Positions 25,430 through 36,489 of a stretch of 64,000 bases of DNA are shown here, one piece after another. This DNA comes from Bolinopsis microptera (lineage: Eukaryota > Ctenophora > Tentaculata > Lobata > Bolinopsidae). Under the pieces are notes generated by a model. The model worked only from the letters and a program-made list of their open reading frames with translations. It was not told the DNA's origin and made no database searches. The DNA lies in NCBI RefSeq assembly GCF_026151205.1, contig NC_087078.1, positions 4,543,675 to 4,607,674 of the forward strand, written 5' to 3'. Position 1 is the first letter of the stretch. Every line of letters starts with the position of its first letter. The position numbers were made by a program, and so were the translations under genes.

Positions 25430-28400
25430 GGCAAGTTTCCATAAACGATATTTTATGATCGGCGCCGATAATCGCTTATTGAGCGCTTTTTCGGCGCTTT
25501 TTTTTTTAAAAACCGTTTACAATCGCTTTTTTTACGATTATAAACGGTTCAAAAAAAATCGCTTATAATCGACTATAATTGATGTCATAATTCAAAAAAG
25601 CGCTTTTTTGAATTTAAAAGCGCTTATAAGCGCTTTTAAGCGCTTACTAGCGTCGCTGAGCGATTTGAAAGCGGTTTTCCAGTAGGATTGGCGCCAAAAA
25701 CGGGTGGATAAGCGGTTGGCCGGATAAGCGATTCGTAGGCGCTTTTTTGAACCATTTATAAGCGATTATAAGCGCTTATAATCGGGGTGCAATTTAGCTG
25801 TTTGTAAAGCGCAAATAAAGCGCTTATAAGCGCTTTTTAAATTGAGTCAGGAAAACGCTATATTACACCTTATAACCGCTTATAATCGATTATAAGCGTT
25901 TTTTTAGAAATCGCTTATTACGGCTAATTCATCGCTATTTTACCGCTTTTCCTATCATCCATGGCCAGGTGAGCAGGAATTAAAAAGCGCTTATAAGCGC
26001 TTTTTCAATGCTGCCCCTTACCTGGTCGGAACGGGGTAGTGCCCGGAATTAAAAAGCGCTTATAAACGATTTCTCAATTCTCTTCAACCTGGTCGGAACT
26101 GGAGAGTGCCCACTTGCATGTGCTTTTCTGAGCAACTTGGGGTGCACCGGCAGAGTCAGGATTTAAAAGCGCTTATAGGCGCTTATGATTGCTTTTCTAC
26201 CGCTTTTCCCATCACCCATGGCCTGGTTGGCAAGAATTATAAAGCGCTTATAAGCGTTTTTTCAATGCTGCCCCTAACCTGGTCGGAACGGGGGAGTGCC
26301 TGGAATTAATAAGCGCTTATAAGCGATTTCTCAATTCCCCTTAACCTGGTCGGAACTAGAAATCAGAGTGCCCGCTTATTAGTGCTTTTCTGTGCAACCT
26401 GGGGTGCACCGGCAGAGTCGGGATTTAAAAGCGCTTATAGGCGCTTATGATCGCTTTTCTACCGCTTTTCCCATTACCCATGGCCTGGTTGGCAAGAATT
26501 ATAAGCGCTTTTTCAATGCTACCCCTAACCTGGTCGGAACGGGGGAGTGCCTGGAATTAATAAGCGCTTATAAGCGATTTCTGAATTCCCCTTAACCTGG
26601 TCGGAACTGGAAATCAGAGTGCCCGCTTATAAGTTCTTTTCTGTGCAACCTGGGGTGCACCGGCAGAGTCAGGATTTAAAAGCGCTTATAGGCGCTTATG
26701 ATCACTTTTCTACCGCTTTTCCTATCGCCCATGGCCTGGTTGGCAGGAATTAGAAAGCGCTTATAAGAGCTTTTTCAATGCTGCCACTAACCTGGTCGCA
26801 ACGGGGGAGTGCCCGGAATTAAAAGGCGCTTATAAGCACTTTTTCAATGCTGCCCCTAACCTGGTCGGAACGGGGGAGTGCCCGGAATTTAAAAGCGCTT
26901 ATAGTTATAAGCGATTTCTCAATTCCCTTCAACCTGGTCGGAACTGGAGAGTGCCCACTCGTATGTGCTTTTCTGAGCAAACTGGGGTGCACCGGCAGAG
27001 TCAGGATTTAAAAGCGCTTATAGGCGCTTATGATCGCTTATCTACCGCTTTTCCCATCACCCATGGGCTGGTTGGCAGGAATTAGAAAGCGCTTATAAGC
27101 GCTTTTTTAATGCTGCCCCTAAGGATTTGGAAAGCGGTTATAAGCGATAACAATCACTTTTTATTGCTGGTTTTTACCGATTTATCTATCATTTATCAAC
27201 ATGGATTTAAACATAGTTGTTTGACTGGCGATCTAGAAGCCAAGCAAGAAGGCTAAGTTCACGGCGCGGCAAAGTTCTCCGACAATAATTGTCAGAAATT
27301 GTAAAGCGCTTGCAAGCGTTTATTTATATGTTGTTAATGGTGGTGGTTGTCCTGGTGGCGGTCGATGCGCGCTGCGCGTGCGTCATCAGCATAGTTGTTA
27401 AGTCCGTCGAAGAAATGCGAAAAGTTCGTCCAGTTCGGCACCTTTTAAAAATTCGTGAAAATTCGTGAAAATTCGTTGCGTAAATTTTCTTGGCATATGT
27501 TTTGATTTTATAATGAATGGCTTAGGTGCGATCACTATTACACTTGTAAACAAGTGCGCTGTATACAATATTGTATAGCGTGTACGCCGTGTACAATTTG
27601 TGGTGAGCAAAATTTAGAAAATTGGTATTTCAATTGTCCAGTGATCTGAATTTTGGGAGGTCATTAAAAATTCGGTTAAAGTTCGTCTATTTCGTTAAAA
27701 AATTCGTCCAGTTCGGCACCTTTTAAAAGTTCGTCCAGGACGTCCGTAACAACTATGGTCATCAGTGATCAGTCATACACACTTCACATTCAGAACTTGC
27801 AAAAGAAAAATATAGTATATGAAATTAAATTATTGCGCTGGGCCACGCTCAGTCTGTCAACGAGTATGACAGGCCTGTTTATGTCATTCCAAGGAATCTC
27901 GAGTCGGGCTGAGCGAATCACGACGTCTGAAAAAAGTGCGGTGCTCATTGAAAGTTAGTGTGTGCGTGACCAGCATTCACGTACTTGTTCATAATCAATC
28001 GTGGACATAAAAACAAGTGCACGCTGAGTACCAATACTAATAGGAAAAAAGTAATGTATATATACGCTAGTAAAGCCGTGCGCGTGCAGGCGTGCTGAGA
28101 TAGCTTGTAAAATTTGGTTATTAGATAGTAAAACTGCAACAAATAAACCGCGCCAGCTTGCGCGTTTGAATCGCTCCTACGAAATCGCTCGCCCAAATTT
28201 CAAGAAAATTATTGTGAAAAGGCCTTTGGGTATGACATTGATCTAACTCGGTGTAACTGTATTTTTTGGACGCTGATCCCGAATCACCCGCCATGACGTA
28301 GGGTAAAAATATTTCCCTGGAGAGTTACATGGGCAAAAACCGTTTTAGTCACGTGACAGGCTAGTAAAACATGATTTCGATTGTTTAGGGCTCATGTTAG

Positions 28401-31253
28401 GGTTTGGGTTAAGGTACGCGGGTTATGGATAGCTTTGGGGTTATGGTTGGGATTAGGGTGATACTCGTAATATATTTGTTTCAAATATTAGGACCGTCGA
28501 CGATTGACGGATGTTACTCGTCTAAATTTCTTCGAAGTAGCACGCGCCGCTTTCTTCTCGATGGCAAGTGCTACGAAGTAGCGCGCGCCGGGCCAGATCA
28601 TTAACAATGGTCAACGTCGACGAGTCTTGTCATACGTTGTATGACCCGCCGCGCACGAAGTGCGCGGCTCCCCCTGTAGCGTCGAAGAAACGACCGTGGG
28701 GGTCACCACGTGATACAAGACGAGTCCAACTCGGCGCGCGTCCTGGTAGGTTATTAACCTACAAGGACGCTTCAATTCCGAATCAACCCTCATGGCTGTA
28801 TTATATATAGTTATAACCATAAGTTTGTGTGTTTATAACCATACAAGACGTATTTATACCATGCAAAACGTATTTATAAGCATGCAAGACACTTAATTGT
28901 CGCCGGTCTAATTGCTTATATTTGTAATAAATATTTTAAGAGTATCACTTGACCATTGCATGTTACATGTTACTGGTCTGGCCCGACAAGCGGCGCGCGC
29001 TACTTTAGACGAGTAACATCCGTCAATTAAGAGTATCACCTGTTAACCATGGGTATTGGGTCTATTTGTATCATTCAGGTCGCGTCGTGACATAGTCATA
29101 AGTAAATTAAACAATTGCGCGGTAATTGGCGAGGCCCAGTCTAGTGGTGAATTTTTACCAAACTAGCGAAGCGCAATGTTGAATGTGATTGCGAGAATTG
29201 ACGGGTAACACTCGTAAAATATTTGTTCCATATAATTATATTGGAGTCCAACTCGGCTTTTACTAATTCACTCGCCCAAAAATTTCACGTGACTTTGGTT
29301 TTTATGGTTTTGCAGCCGTACAAAACGGTTTTACATAAATCCTAATCCCAACCCTAACCCTAACCATAACCCCGAAGTTAACCATAACCCTTACCACAAG
29401 CCTAACCCTAACCCGGGCCCTAAACAATCGAATTCGTATTTTACTAGCCTGTCACGTGACCAAAACGGTTTTTTGCCCATAACTCTCCAGGGAAGCATTT
29501 TAACCCTACGTCATGGGGGGGGGTGATTCGGAATCAGCGTCCAAAAATACACCGATCTAGATCACTTTCATGCCCCAAAGGGCCTTTTCACAAGAATTTC
29601 CTTAAAATTTGGGCGAGCGATTTAGTAGAAGCGGTAGAAAAGCGATCATAAGCGCCTATAAGCGCTTTTAAATCCTGATTCTGCCGGTGACCCCAGGTTG
29701 CACAGAAAAGCACTTATAACTATAAGCAGGCACACTGATGACCAGTTCTGACCAGGTTAAGGGGAATTGAGAAATCGCTTATAAGCGCAGCATTTAAAAA
29801 GCGCTAATGAGCGCTTTTTAATTCCGGGCACTCCCCCGTTCCGACCAGGTTATTGGCAGCATTGAAAAAGCGCTTATAAGCGCTTTCTAATTCTTGCCAA
29901 CCAGGCCATGGGTGATAGGAAAAGCGGTAGAAAAGCGATCATAAGCGCTTTTAAATCCTGACTCTGCCGTGTACCCCAGGTTGCTCAGAAAAGCACTTAT
30001 AAGCGGGCACTCTGATTTCCAGTTCCGACCAGGTTAGGGGCAGCATTTAAAAAGCGCTTATGAGCGTTTTTTAATTCCGGGCACTCCCCCGTTCCGACCA
30101 ATTTAGTGGCAGCATTGAAAAAGCGCTTATAAGCGCTTTCTAATTCCTGCCAACCAGGGGTGATACGAAAAGCGGTAGAAAAGCGATCATAAGCGCTTTT
30201 AAATCCTGACTCTGCCGGTGCACCCCAGGTTGCTCAGAAAAGCACTTATTAGCGGGCACTCTGATTTCCAGTTCCGACCAGGTTAGGGGCAGCATTTAAA
30301 AAGCGCTTAAGAGCGCTTTTTAATTCCGGGCACTCCCCTGTTCCGACCAAGTTAGTGGCAGCATTGAAAAAGCGCTTATAAGCGCTTTTTAATCCCGGGC
30401 ACTCCCCCGTTCCGACCAGGTTAGGGGCAGCATTGAAAAAACGTTTATAAGCGCTTTATAATTCTTGCCAACCAGGCCATGGGTGATAGGAAAAGCGGTA
30501 GATAAGCGATCATAAGCGCTTTTAAATCCTGACTCTGCCGGTGCACCCCAGGTTGCTCAGAAAAGCACATGCAAGTTCCAACCAGGTTAAGGGGAATTGA
30601 GAAATCGCTTATAAGCGCTTTTAAACTCCGGGCACTACCCCGTTCCGACCAGGTTAGGGGCAGCATTGAAAAAGCGCTTATAAGCGATTTTTAATTCCTG
30701 CTCACCTGGCCATGGATGATAGGAAAAGCGGTAAAAGCGGTGAAATAGCGATGAATTAGCCGTAATAAGCGATTTCTAAAAAAACGCTTATAATCGATTA
30801 TAAGCGGTTATAAGGTGTAATATAGCGTTTTCCTGACTCAATTTAAAAAGCGCTTATAAGCGCTTTATTTGCGCTTTACAAACAGCTAAATTGCACCCCG
30901 ATTATAAGCGCTTATAATCGCTTATAAATGGTTCAAAAAAGCGCCTACGAATCGCTTATCCGGCCAACCGCTTATCCACCCGTTTTTGGCGCCAATCCTA
31001 CTGGAAAACCGCTTTCAAATCGCTCAGCGACGCTAGTAAGCGCTTAAAAGCGCTTATAAGCGCTTTTAAATTCAAAAAAGCGCTTTTTTGAATTATGACA
31101 TCAATTATAGTCGATTATAAGCGATTTTTTTTGAACCGTTTATAATCGTAAAAAAAGCGATTGTAAACGGTTTTAAAAAAAAAAAGCGCCGAAAAAGCGC
31201 TCAATAAGCGATTATCGGCGCCGATCATAAAATATCGTTTATGGAAACTTGCC
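25430..31253. mobile_element. 5.8-kb foldback transposon with long inverted arms
   Basis: The ends are inverted copies starting GGCAAGTTTCCATAAACGAT. The outermost ~550 bp of each arm are nearly identical. The exact 8-bp direct repeat ATAAAATT flanks the element at 25422-25429 and 31254-31261. Each arm extends to about 1.6 kb (25430-27115 and 29640-31253). Inside the outer zone the arms consist of repeated modules with CCTGGTCGGAACGGGG, GGTGCACCGGCAGAGTC and CCATGGCCTGGTTGG blocks separated by AGCGCTTATAAGCGCT palindromes. The centre holds further inverted repeats. No frame exceeds about 90 codons, so it is non-autonomous. An 8-bp duplication, GG terminus and long arms fit Mutator-like or hAT-related foldback elements. 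The superfamily is unproven. Confidence 0.88.
28185..29625. mobile_element. Secondary inverted-repeat element nested in foldback core
   Basis: Left end AAATCGCTCGCCCAAATTT (about 28182) matches the inverted right end near 29605-29625. About 270 bp of each arm pair, through blocks such as AAAAGGCC, CGTTTTAGTCACGTGAC and ACTAGCCTGTCACGTGAC, to degenerate CCCTAA-type repeats (28390-28460, 29340-29410). A further inverted pair lies inside (about 28503-28610 against 28965-29030, sharing GACGGATGTTACTCGTCTAA). Confidence 0.7.
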
Positions 31254-31261
31254 ATAAAATT

Positions 31262-32820
31262 GATATAATAAATGTTTTTAATATCCTATTGAGGCACATG
31301 CCACCCCATCACGGGTTTACTACTACTACTACTACTAACCCGATTCATGTAATAGATCATTGCCCGTACTACTGATCGATTATACTGTAACATGAGATTT
31401 GAATTAGTCAAAGTTTTCTTAAATATTTGATTCATTAGGCGCGCTAAATTTCCTAAATGCGCGATAATGGCCTGTATGACAAACTTCTGCATTTTCTTTG
31501 TTTCGCATATTTGCTCAGCTTTTGTTATGTCTGGCTCATTGTATTGATAGATTATATTTAGTTGACGTTTCCTCGCTGAATTTTATCCTTAATATTTTAC
31601 TTTTTATCCGATACAAAATTAAATAAAGAATAAGAGGAAAACGCCATATATAAATTAACCCTGAGAAAAGGGAATTGGATGTAAGTACGGACCAAACTGC
31701 ATCGCCTCCTCCCTGCGCATGCCCCTGAACCGTCAACTGGTGAATAAAGAGGCCGAGATAGGTCAAAGTTGATAAAAAGGACCAAAAGGATTTAGAAAAC
31801 TGAAGATTTATTAAGAACTTGAAAACAAAACCGATTACACCTTCTTAATTAAGTATTACAAAATAAAGCCTAATGACCACGCTGCCCAATATTGTTATCT
31901 TCAGATTATAAGTAGATACCATCCTGTGTCCAGCAAGTCTACACTAGTAGTACACACTATTACATTCATTTTGTTATACAGATTGAAGAGACTTTGTTTT
32001 GAGAGTAACAAATAGCCATCTAACATGCAAAACAAATTAAATAAAACATAATAAATAACACTCGTGCACACTAGTACAGCACGTTAGTAAGAACGCTCTG
32101 TTGATAAAAATACTTCAAACTTAGTATCTTCTCTGCTATTCTTAATTTTATTTAAATCGAATCATCACTGTTATTTGATATCGTAACTAGATTAAATTAC
32201 TTTTAATTAAACTTGATTACTGTTTCCTTGCTAAGTTACTAGTAACTGTCACGTTAGTATCAGTTAAGATGTATCATTGTTTCTGTGTTTCTAAGAATGA
32301 GTGGAATGTGAAACATTACCCTTCCCAGACGGATCATTGCTCGTTGTCATGGTATCACACCCTACCCTACCCTAATACGATCCTCTAGTTCCTAGTTATT
32401 CTGTATTAGTTCCTACTTTTTCTGTATTAGATTATCATATTTGTGATTATTTATTATTGAGATGCTAGATTAGTCGTACGTTTCGCTCTGCATTTTGTTC
32501 AACTGGTTACCTTGTTCACCAATGAAGTTTTCTTCGACTCTTGGTTGTTTTGGCAAAGGAAATCCACATAAGAAGGTTGGTTTATCACGTACACAATACT
32601 ACATTACCTACATCACCTACATTACCTACCTTACCAGTACTCGTACCCACAAGACTTGATGTTGTAGTTTACTGCAGAGCCTAAGTTCAGTGTCCTTACT
32701 CCTTACACTACAACTTTGTTAACCACCTGTTGTATTGCTGTAGTATACGTATATTAGCCTTACACGCTGCCAGATTCTAATATCAGTCTAACAGCTTTCA
32801 CGTGTCCACCTGTTATCTGT
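31262..32820. other. Non-coding, nothing recognised
   Basis: Sequence right of the foldback element, inside the putative long MTUS-like intron. It has a short TAC run near 31320. No exon with convincing borders was seen. Confidence 0.45.
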
Positions 32821-32826
32821 TCAATT

Positions 32827-33003
32827 AAAGGCCACTATAGGCCACTACAGGCCCCAACAGGCCCCTACAGGCCACTACAGGCCCCTACAGGCCCCTACAG
32901 AACCCTACAGAACCCTACAGGCCACTACAGGCCACTACAGGCCCCTACAGAACCCTACAGAACCCTACAGGCCACTACAGGCCCCTACAGAGTACAGGCC
33001 ACT
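32827..33003. repeat. 10-bp minisatellite GGCCCCTACA, first block
   Basis: About 17 decamers (GGCCACTACA, GGCCCCTACA, GAACCCTACA). A second block of the same family is at 33579-33770. Confidence 0.93.
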
Positions 33004-33578
33004 GTAAAGAAGTATCTTCTCAGCCCCTCTCTTAAGGTTAAAATTCAAAGCCAGGTTAAATTTTGAAAAAGTTCAAGTGAAAAGATTAACCTGAAGGAAA
33101 TTTAACTTGAAAGAGGTTAATTTAACCTGTTTGGAAGTCCCAGAGAGCAATAAAATTGATCATTTTGCCCCAAATTTTCGGCCTTCCAATGATCATCCGT
33201 GGCGCCTCTTCGGCCTCAAGGAGGATATTTTACAAGGGTTTTAGGGCACCAGCCACCATATCTCAAAAAATCTCCGTCTCTGACGATTTTGCCCCTCCGC
33301 CCTTGCGGTCTCTAGGTGATTGTCATTTGGGTGGACACCTTGCCATTTTGCTCCGAACACAATATGACATGTCCGTCACAGGAAGCATACGGAGAAACCC
33401 TCAGAGAATTAATAATAACTCAATCTGATGTTGGAAAAACCTTTTTAAAATTCAGCGGTAATAATCTCTCGCAAAAAAAAGCCAGGTTAAAAAGATGTCA
33501 GCTTAATATGTTAATGTGTCACTTATTACCTATGCCCCTAGAGCCCCCCCCTACATGCCCCGCTAAAGGACCTTGAAG

Positions 33579-33770
33579 GCCCCTCAAGGCCACTACAGGC
33601 CCCTAAAGGCACCTACATGCCCCGCTAAAGGCCACTAGAGGCCCCTAAAGGCCCCTATATGCCCCGCTAAAGGACCCAAAGGCCCCTAAAGGACCCTACA
33701 GGCCCCTAAAGGCCCCTACAAGCCACTAAAGGCCACTACAGGCCCCCAAAGGCCCCTAAAGGCCTCTGCT
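33579..33770. repeat. 10-bp minisatellite GGCCCCTAAA, second block
   Basis: Same decamer family as 32827-33003, but mostly ending TAAA and mixed with CATGCCCCGCTAAAGG units. About 580 bp of non-repeat sequence separates the two blocks. Confidence 0.9.
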
Positions 33771-34396
33771 CTGAGCACCATGGTCCTGTATCCTAGTTTA
33801 ACAATGAAATAGCACTACTAAACAGACACTAAATGCTCAGTGCTACCTTACAATAGTTAGTTAATGATTAGAGCGCCAGGCTTACACATTACACATCATA
33901 CTGCACTCAAACTATCCTTCAATCTGAATTCTGGGCACTTCAACAAGCTCTACATATGGGAATTTGTACAGTATTTTACCTAAAATCTTGCAATATTCTT
34001 TTAATCTCTTTACAATAAATCGTCCTATCTCATTAATATTAACAAAGGTAATTATAAAGGGGCACTGGTCCCCCTGCTATCTACATAATCACGCACTACC
34101 CACAGTGTACAGTGTATAACGTTATATAGTGCACACTGCCCGGCTATTTATATCATTACTCTCATGAGTTGTGAGATTCGTGTTTATCTTTCTGTCTTCT
34201 TTCTGTGTGTTTCATCAGTTACAGCTTGTTGGGAGATATCACACAACTAGTAGTGTGAAGGTAGTACTACGCTACATATCAGGATTTCAGACTGATTATT
34301 ACCCTGTTTAGTGTATACCTGGAGTCTTCACTACTAGTGTGTATAAAACACTCAATTAGAGTAGTTGTCGGAGGTCGGGAGGTGGTCTCCATTGTT

Positions 34397-35030
34397 AACT
34401 GCACCCCACAGAGCACCCTACTTAAGGAGGAACTGCTGCACCCCACAGAGCACCCTACTTAAGGAGGAACTGCTGCACCCCACAGAGCACCCCACTTAAG
34501 GAGGAACTGCTGCACCCCACAGAGCACCCCACTTAAGGAGGAACTGCTGCACCCCACAGAGCACCCCACTTAAGGAGGAACTGCTGCACCCCACAGAGCA
34601 CCCCACTTAAGGAGGAACTGCTGCACCCCACAGAGCACCCCACTTAAGGAGGAACTGCTGCACCCCACAGAGCACCCCACTTAAGGAGGAACTGCTGCAC
34701 CCCACAGAGCACCCCACTTAAGGAGGAACTGCTGCACCCCACAGAGCACCCCACTTAAGGAGGAACTGCTGCACCCCACAGAGCACCCCACTTAAGGAGG
34801 AACTGCTGCACCCCACAGAGCACCCCACTTAAGGAGGAACTGCTGCACCCCACAGAGCACCCCACTTAAGGAGGAACTGCTGCACCCCACAGAGCACCCC
34901 ACTTAAGGAGGAACTGCTGCACCCCACAGAGCACCCCACTTAAGGAGGAACTGCTGCACCCCACAGAGCACCCCACTTAAGGAGGAACTGCTGCACCCCA
35001 CAGAGCACCCCACTTAAGGAGGAACTGCTG
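34397..35030. repeat. 37-bp minisatellite, about 17 copies
   Basis: Near-perfect 37-bp units containing CTGCACCCCACAGAGCACCC and CACTTAAGGAGGAACTGCTG. The first two units carry CACCCTACTT instead of CACCCCACTT. Otherwise they are almost identical, which implies recent expansion. The array stops about 125 bp before the ATG exon at 35155. Confidence 0.97.
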
Positions 35031-35154
35031 GAGTTGTTAAATAAATCAGATTAGTACTGTCGTGCTGAGTTAGTAACAATAGTAATACAGTGTTACACTA
35101 CACTACTACACTTCTAGGAGGGCTACTTCAGTTCAACAAAATGTATAAATTGTC

Positions 35155-35962
35155 ATGAAGTTTGGAATAAAAAAGAACAAAGAAGTGAAAAAGCAGCGAA
35201 GTAGTGAAATCACGGAACTGGTTAAAGACAATACTACTGATTCTAAAGACAATGAGAGGAAGAAAGAGAGAAAGAAGGATAAGATACAAGATCAGATCAT
35301 TGTAGAGGAGGGTAGCCGTGTAGCTTCTAGCCCGCTAAGTAAAGACGATTCTCCTGTGAGCAATGTTAGGAAGAATAAAGAAAAGAAGAAACTATTTAAG
35401 GTATATTATATTAGGACGCAGTGAAACTAGTTATAACATCCTCCATAGTCCATGTGTGATTATCTTAATTGAAACAGTGTTACTCGTACTGTACCGTGTG
35501 TATAATATAGGTAATAGTACTACTACTAGTGGTAAAACAGTAGTGGAGAGGGCAACTCTACTCCAGCCCTCATATAATCTTATATAATATTTATTCTTCT
35601 GTTCTATAACAGTACACCCAGGAGTAAGTTAAACAACAGTAAGGTACCACATACTCAGTACCAGTTCGGTGCCACCTAGTCACTAGTAAAACCTGCGGAG
35701 TTTGGGGGAATTTTGTAGTACATAATGAGGGGTGTTATATTCCGTTAATTAAATTTGTTACTTAAATTCTAACTAGCCAGTCACAGTGAACAGGATAATT
35801 ACAGCACTCTGAAGTCTAAATTAAATTTACTTAAATTCAGGTTCATACTCTTTGCAGTATTACTTTAGCAGGAGTTTACAATGGTTCAACAGCAACTATT
35901 TATCATTCACATTTTCGTATTTCAGTTAACGAAAGAAACGAAATCTAACCGTGTCACTAAGG
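35155..35962 (+). CDS. Lys/Glu/Ser-rich exon pair, probable alternative MTUS-like N-terminus
   Basis: Exon 35155-35400 (82 codons from ATG, ending KKKLFK before GTATAT) joins in phase 0 to 35926-35962 (LTKETKSNRVTK plus one base before GTGAGT). The second exon ends in phase 1, exactly the phase needed by 50881, giving VTK-EALISERDEL. The peptide is highly charged and low-complexity. The small exon at 35926 also accepts phase 0 from 23699 and 24987, so it may be the common entry exon for several starts. The ATG at 35155 overlaps the stop of a tiny upstream frame (35141-35158). Confidence 0.6.
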
Positions 35963-36489
35963 GTGAGTACCACTTTTCTAACTTTCAATTGGAAACTGAA
36001 ATCTAAGTTAAGCTATTCTATTCTTTAGAGAGAGAGAGAGATGTGTAGAGATGTAAGGATTAGGAATGTATTCTATGATCTATTGGTGGGGTAAACCTGG
36101 GAAATACCTGAATGTTTGGACTGGTATCCTAGCAAACTCCCCTCTAACTTATGTGATATTATAATAAAACTACTTGGTGGTCGACTCTTGTTACTACTGA
36201 TTATGGTTTACTGCATTGTTACTACTGATTATGGTTTCTCAGTTAGTGTTATGTTTTGTTTAGAGATCTGTACGTTACTATTACTAGTAGTAGTTGTTTT
36301 AGATAAGTAGCTAGTTTCGATTTAAATGGAATGTTGCTTCAATTATATGAAATCTACGTATACTGCAGAAGGTAAGTTTTATTCTAATCAAATATTTATC
36401 AAATAAATTATGGGGATTATGTGAACCTGATTACTTACATAGTACTATACTATACTTACTAAACATCAGTATAGTAAGTATAGTATTAG

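Noticed and set aside
26106-26595. Open frames of about 67 codons repeated in both foldback arms
   Set aside because: They follow the arm modules, recur with frame changes and have no recognisable domain or conserved start.
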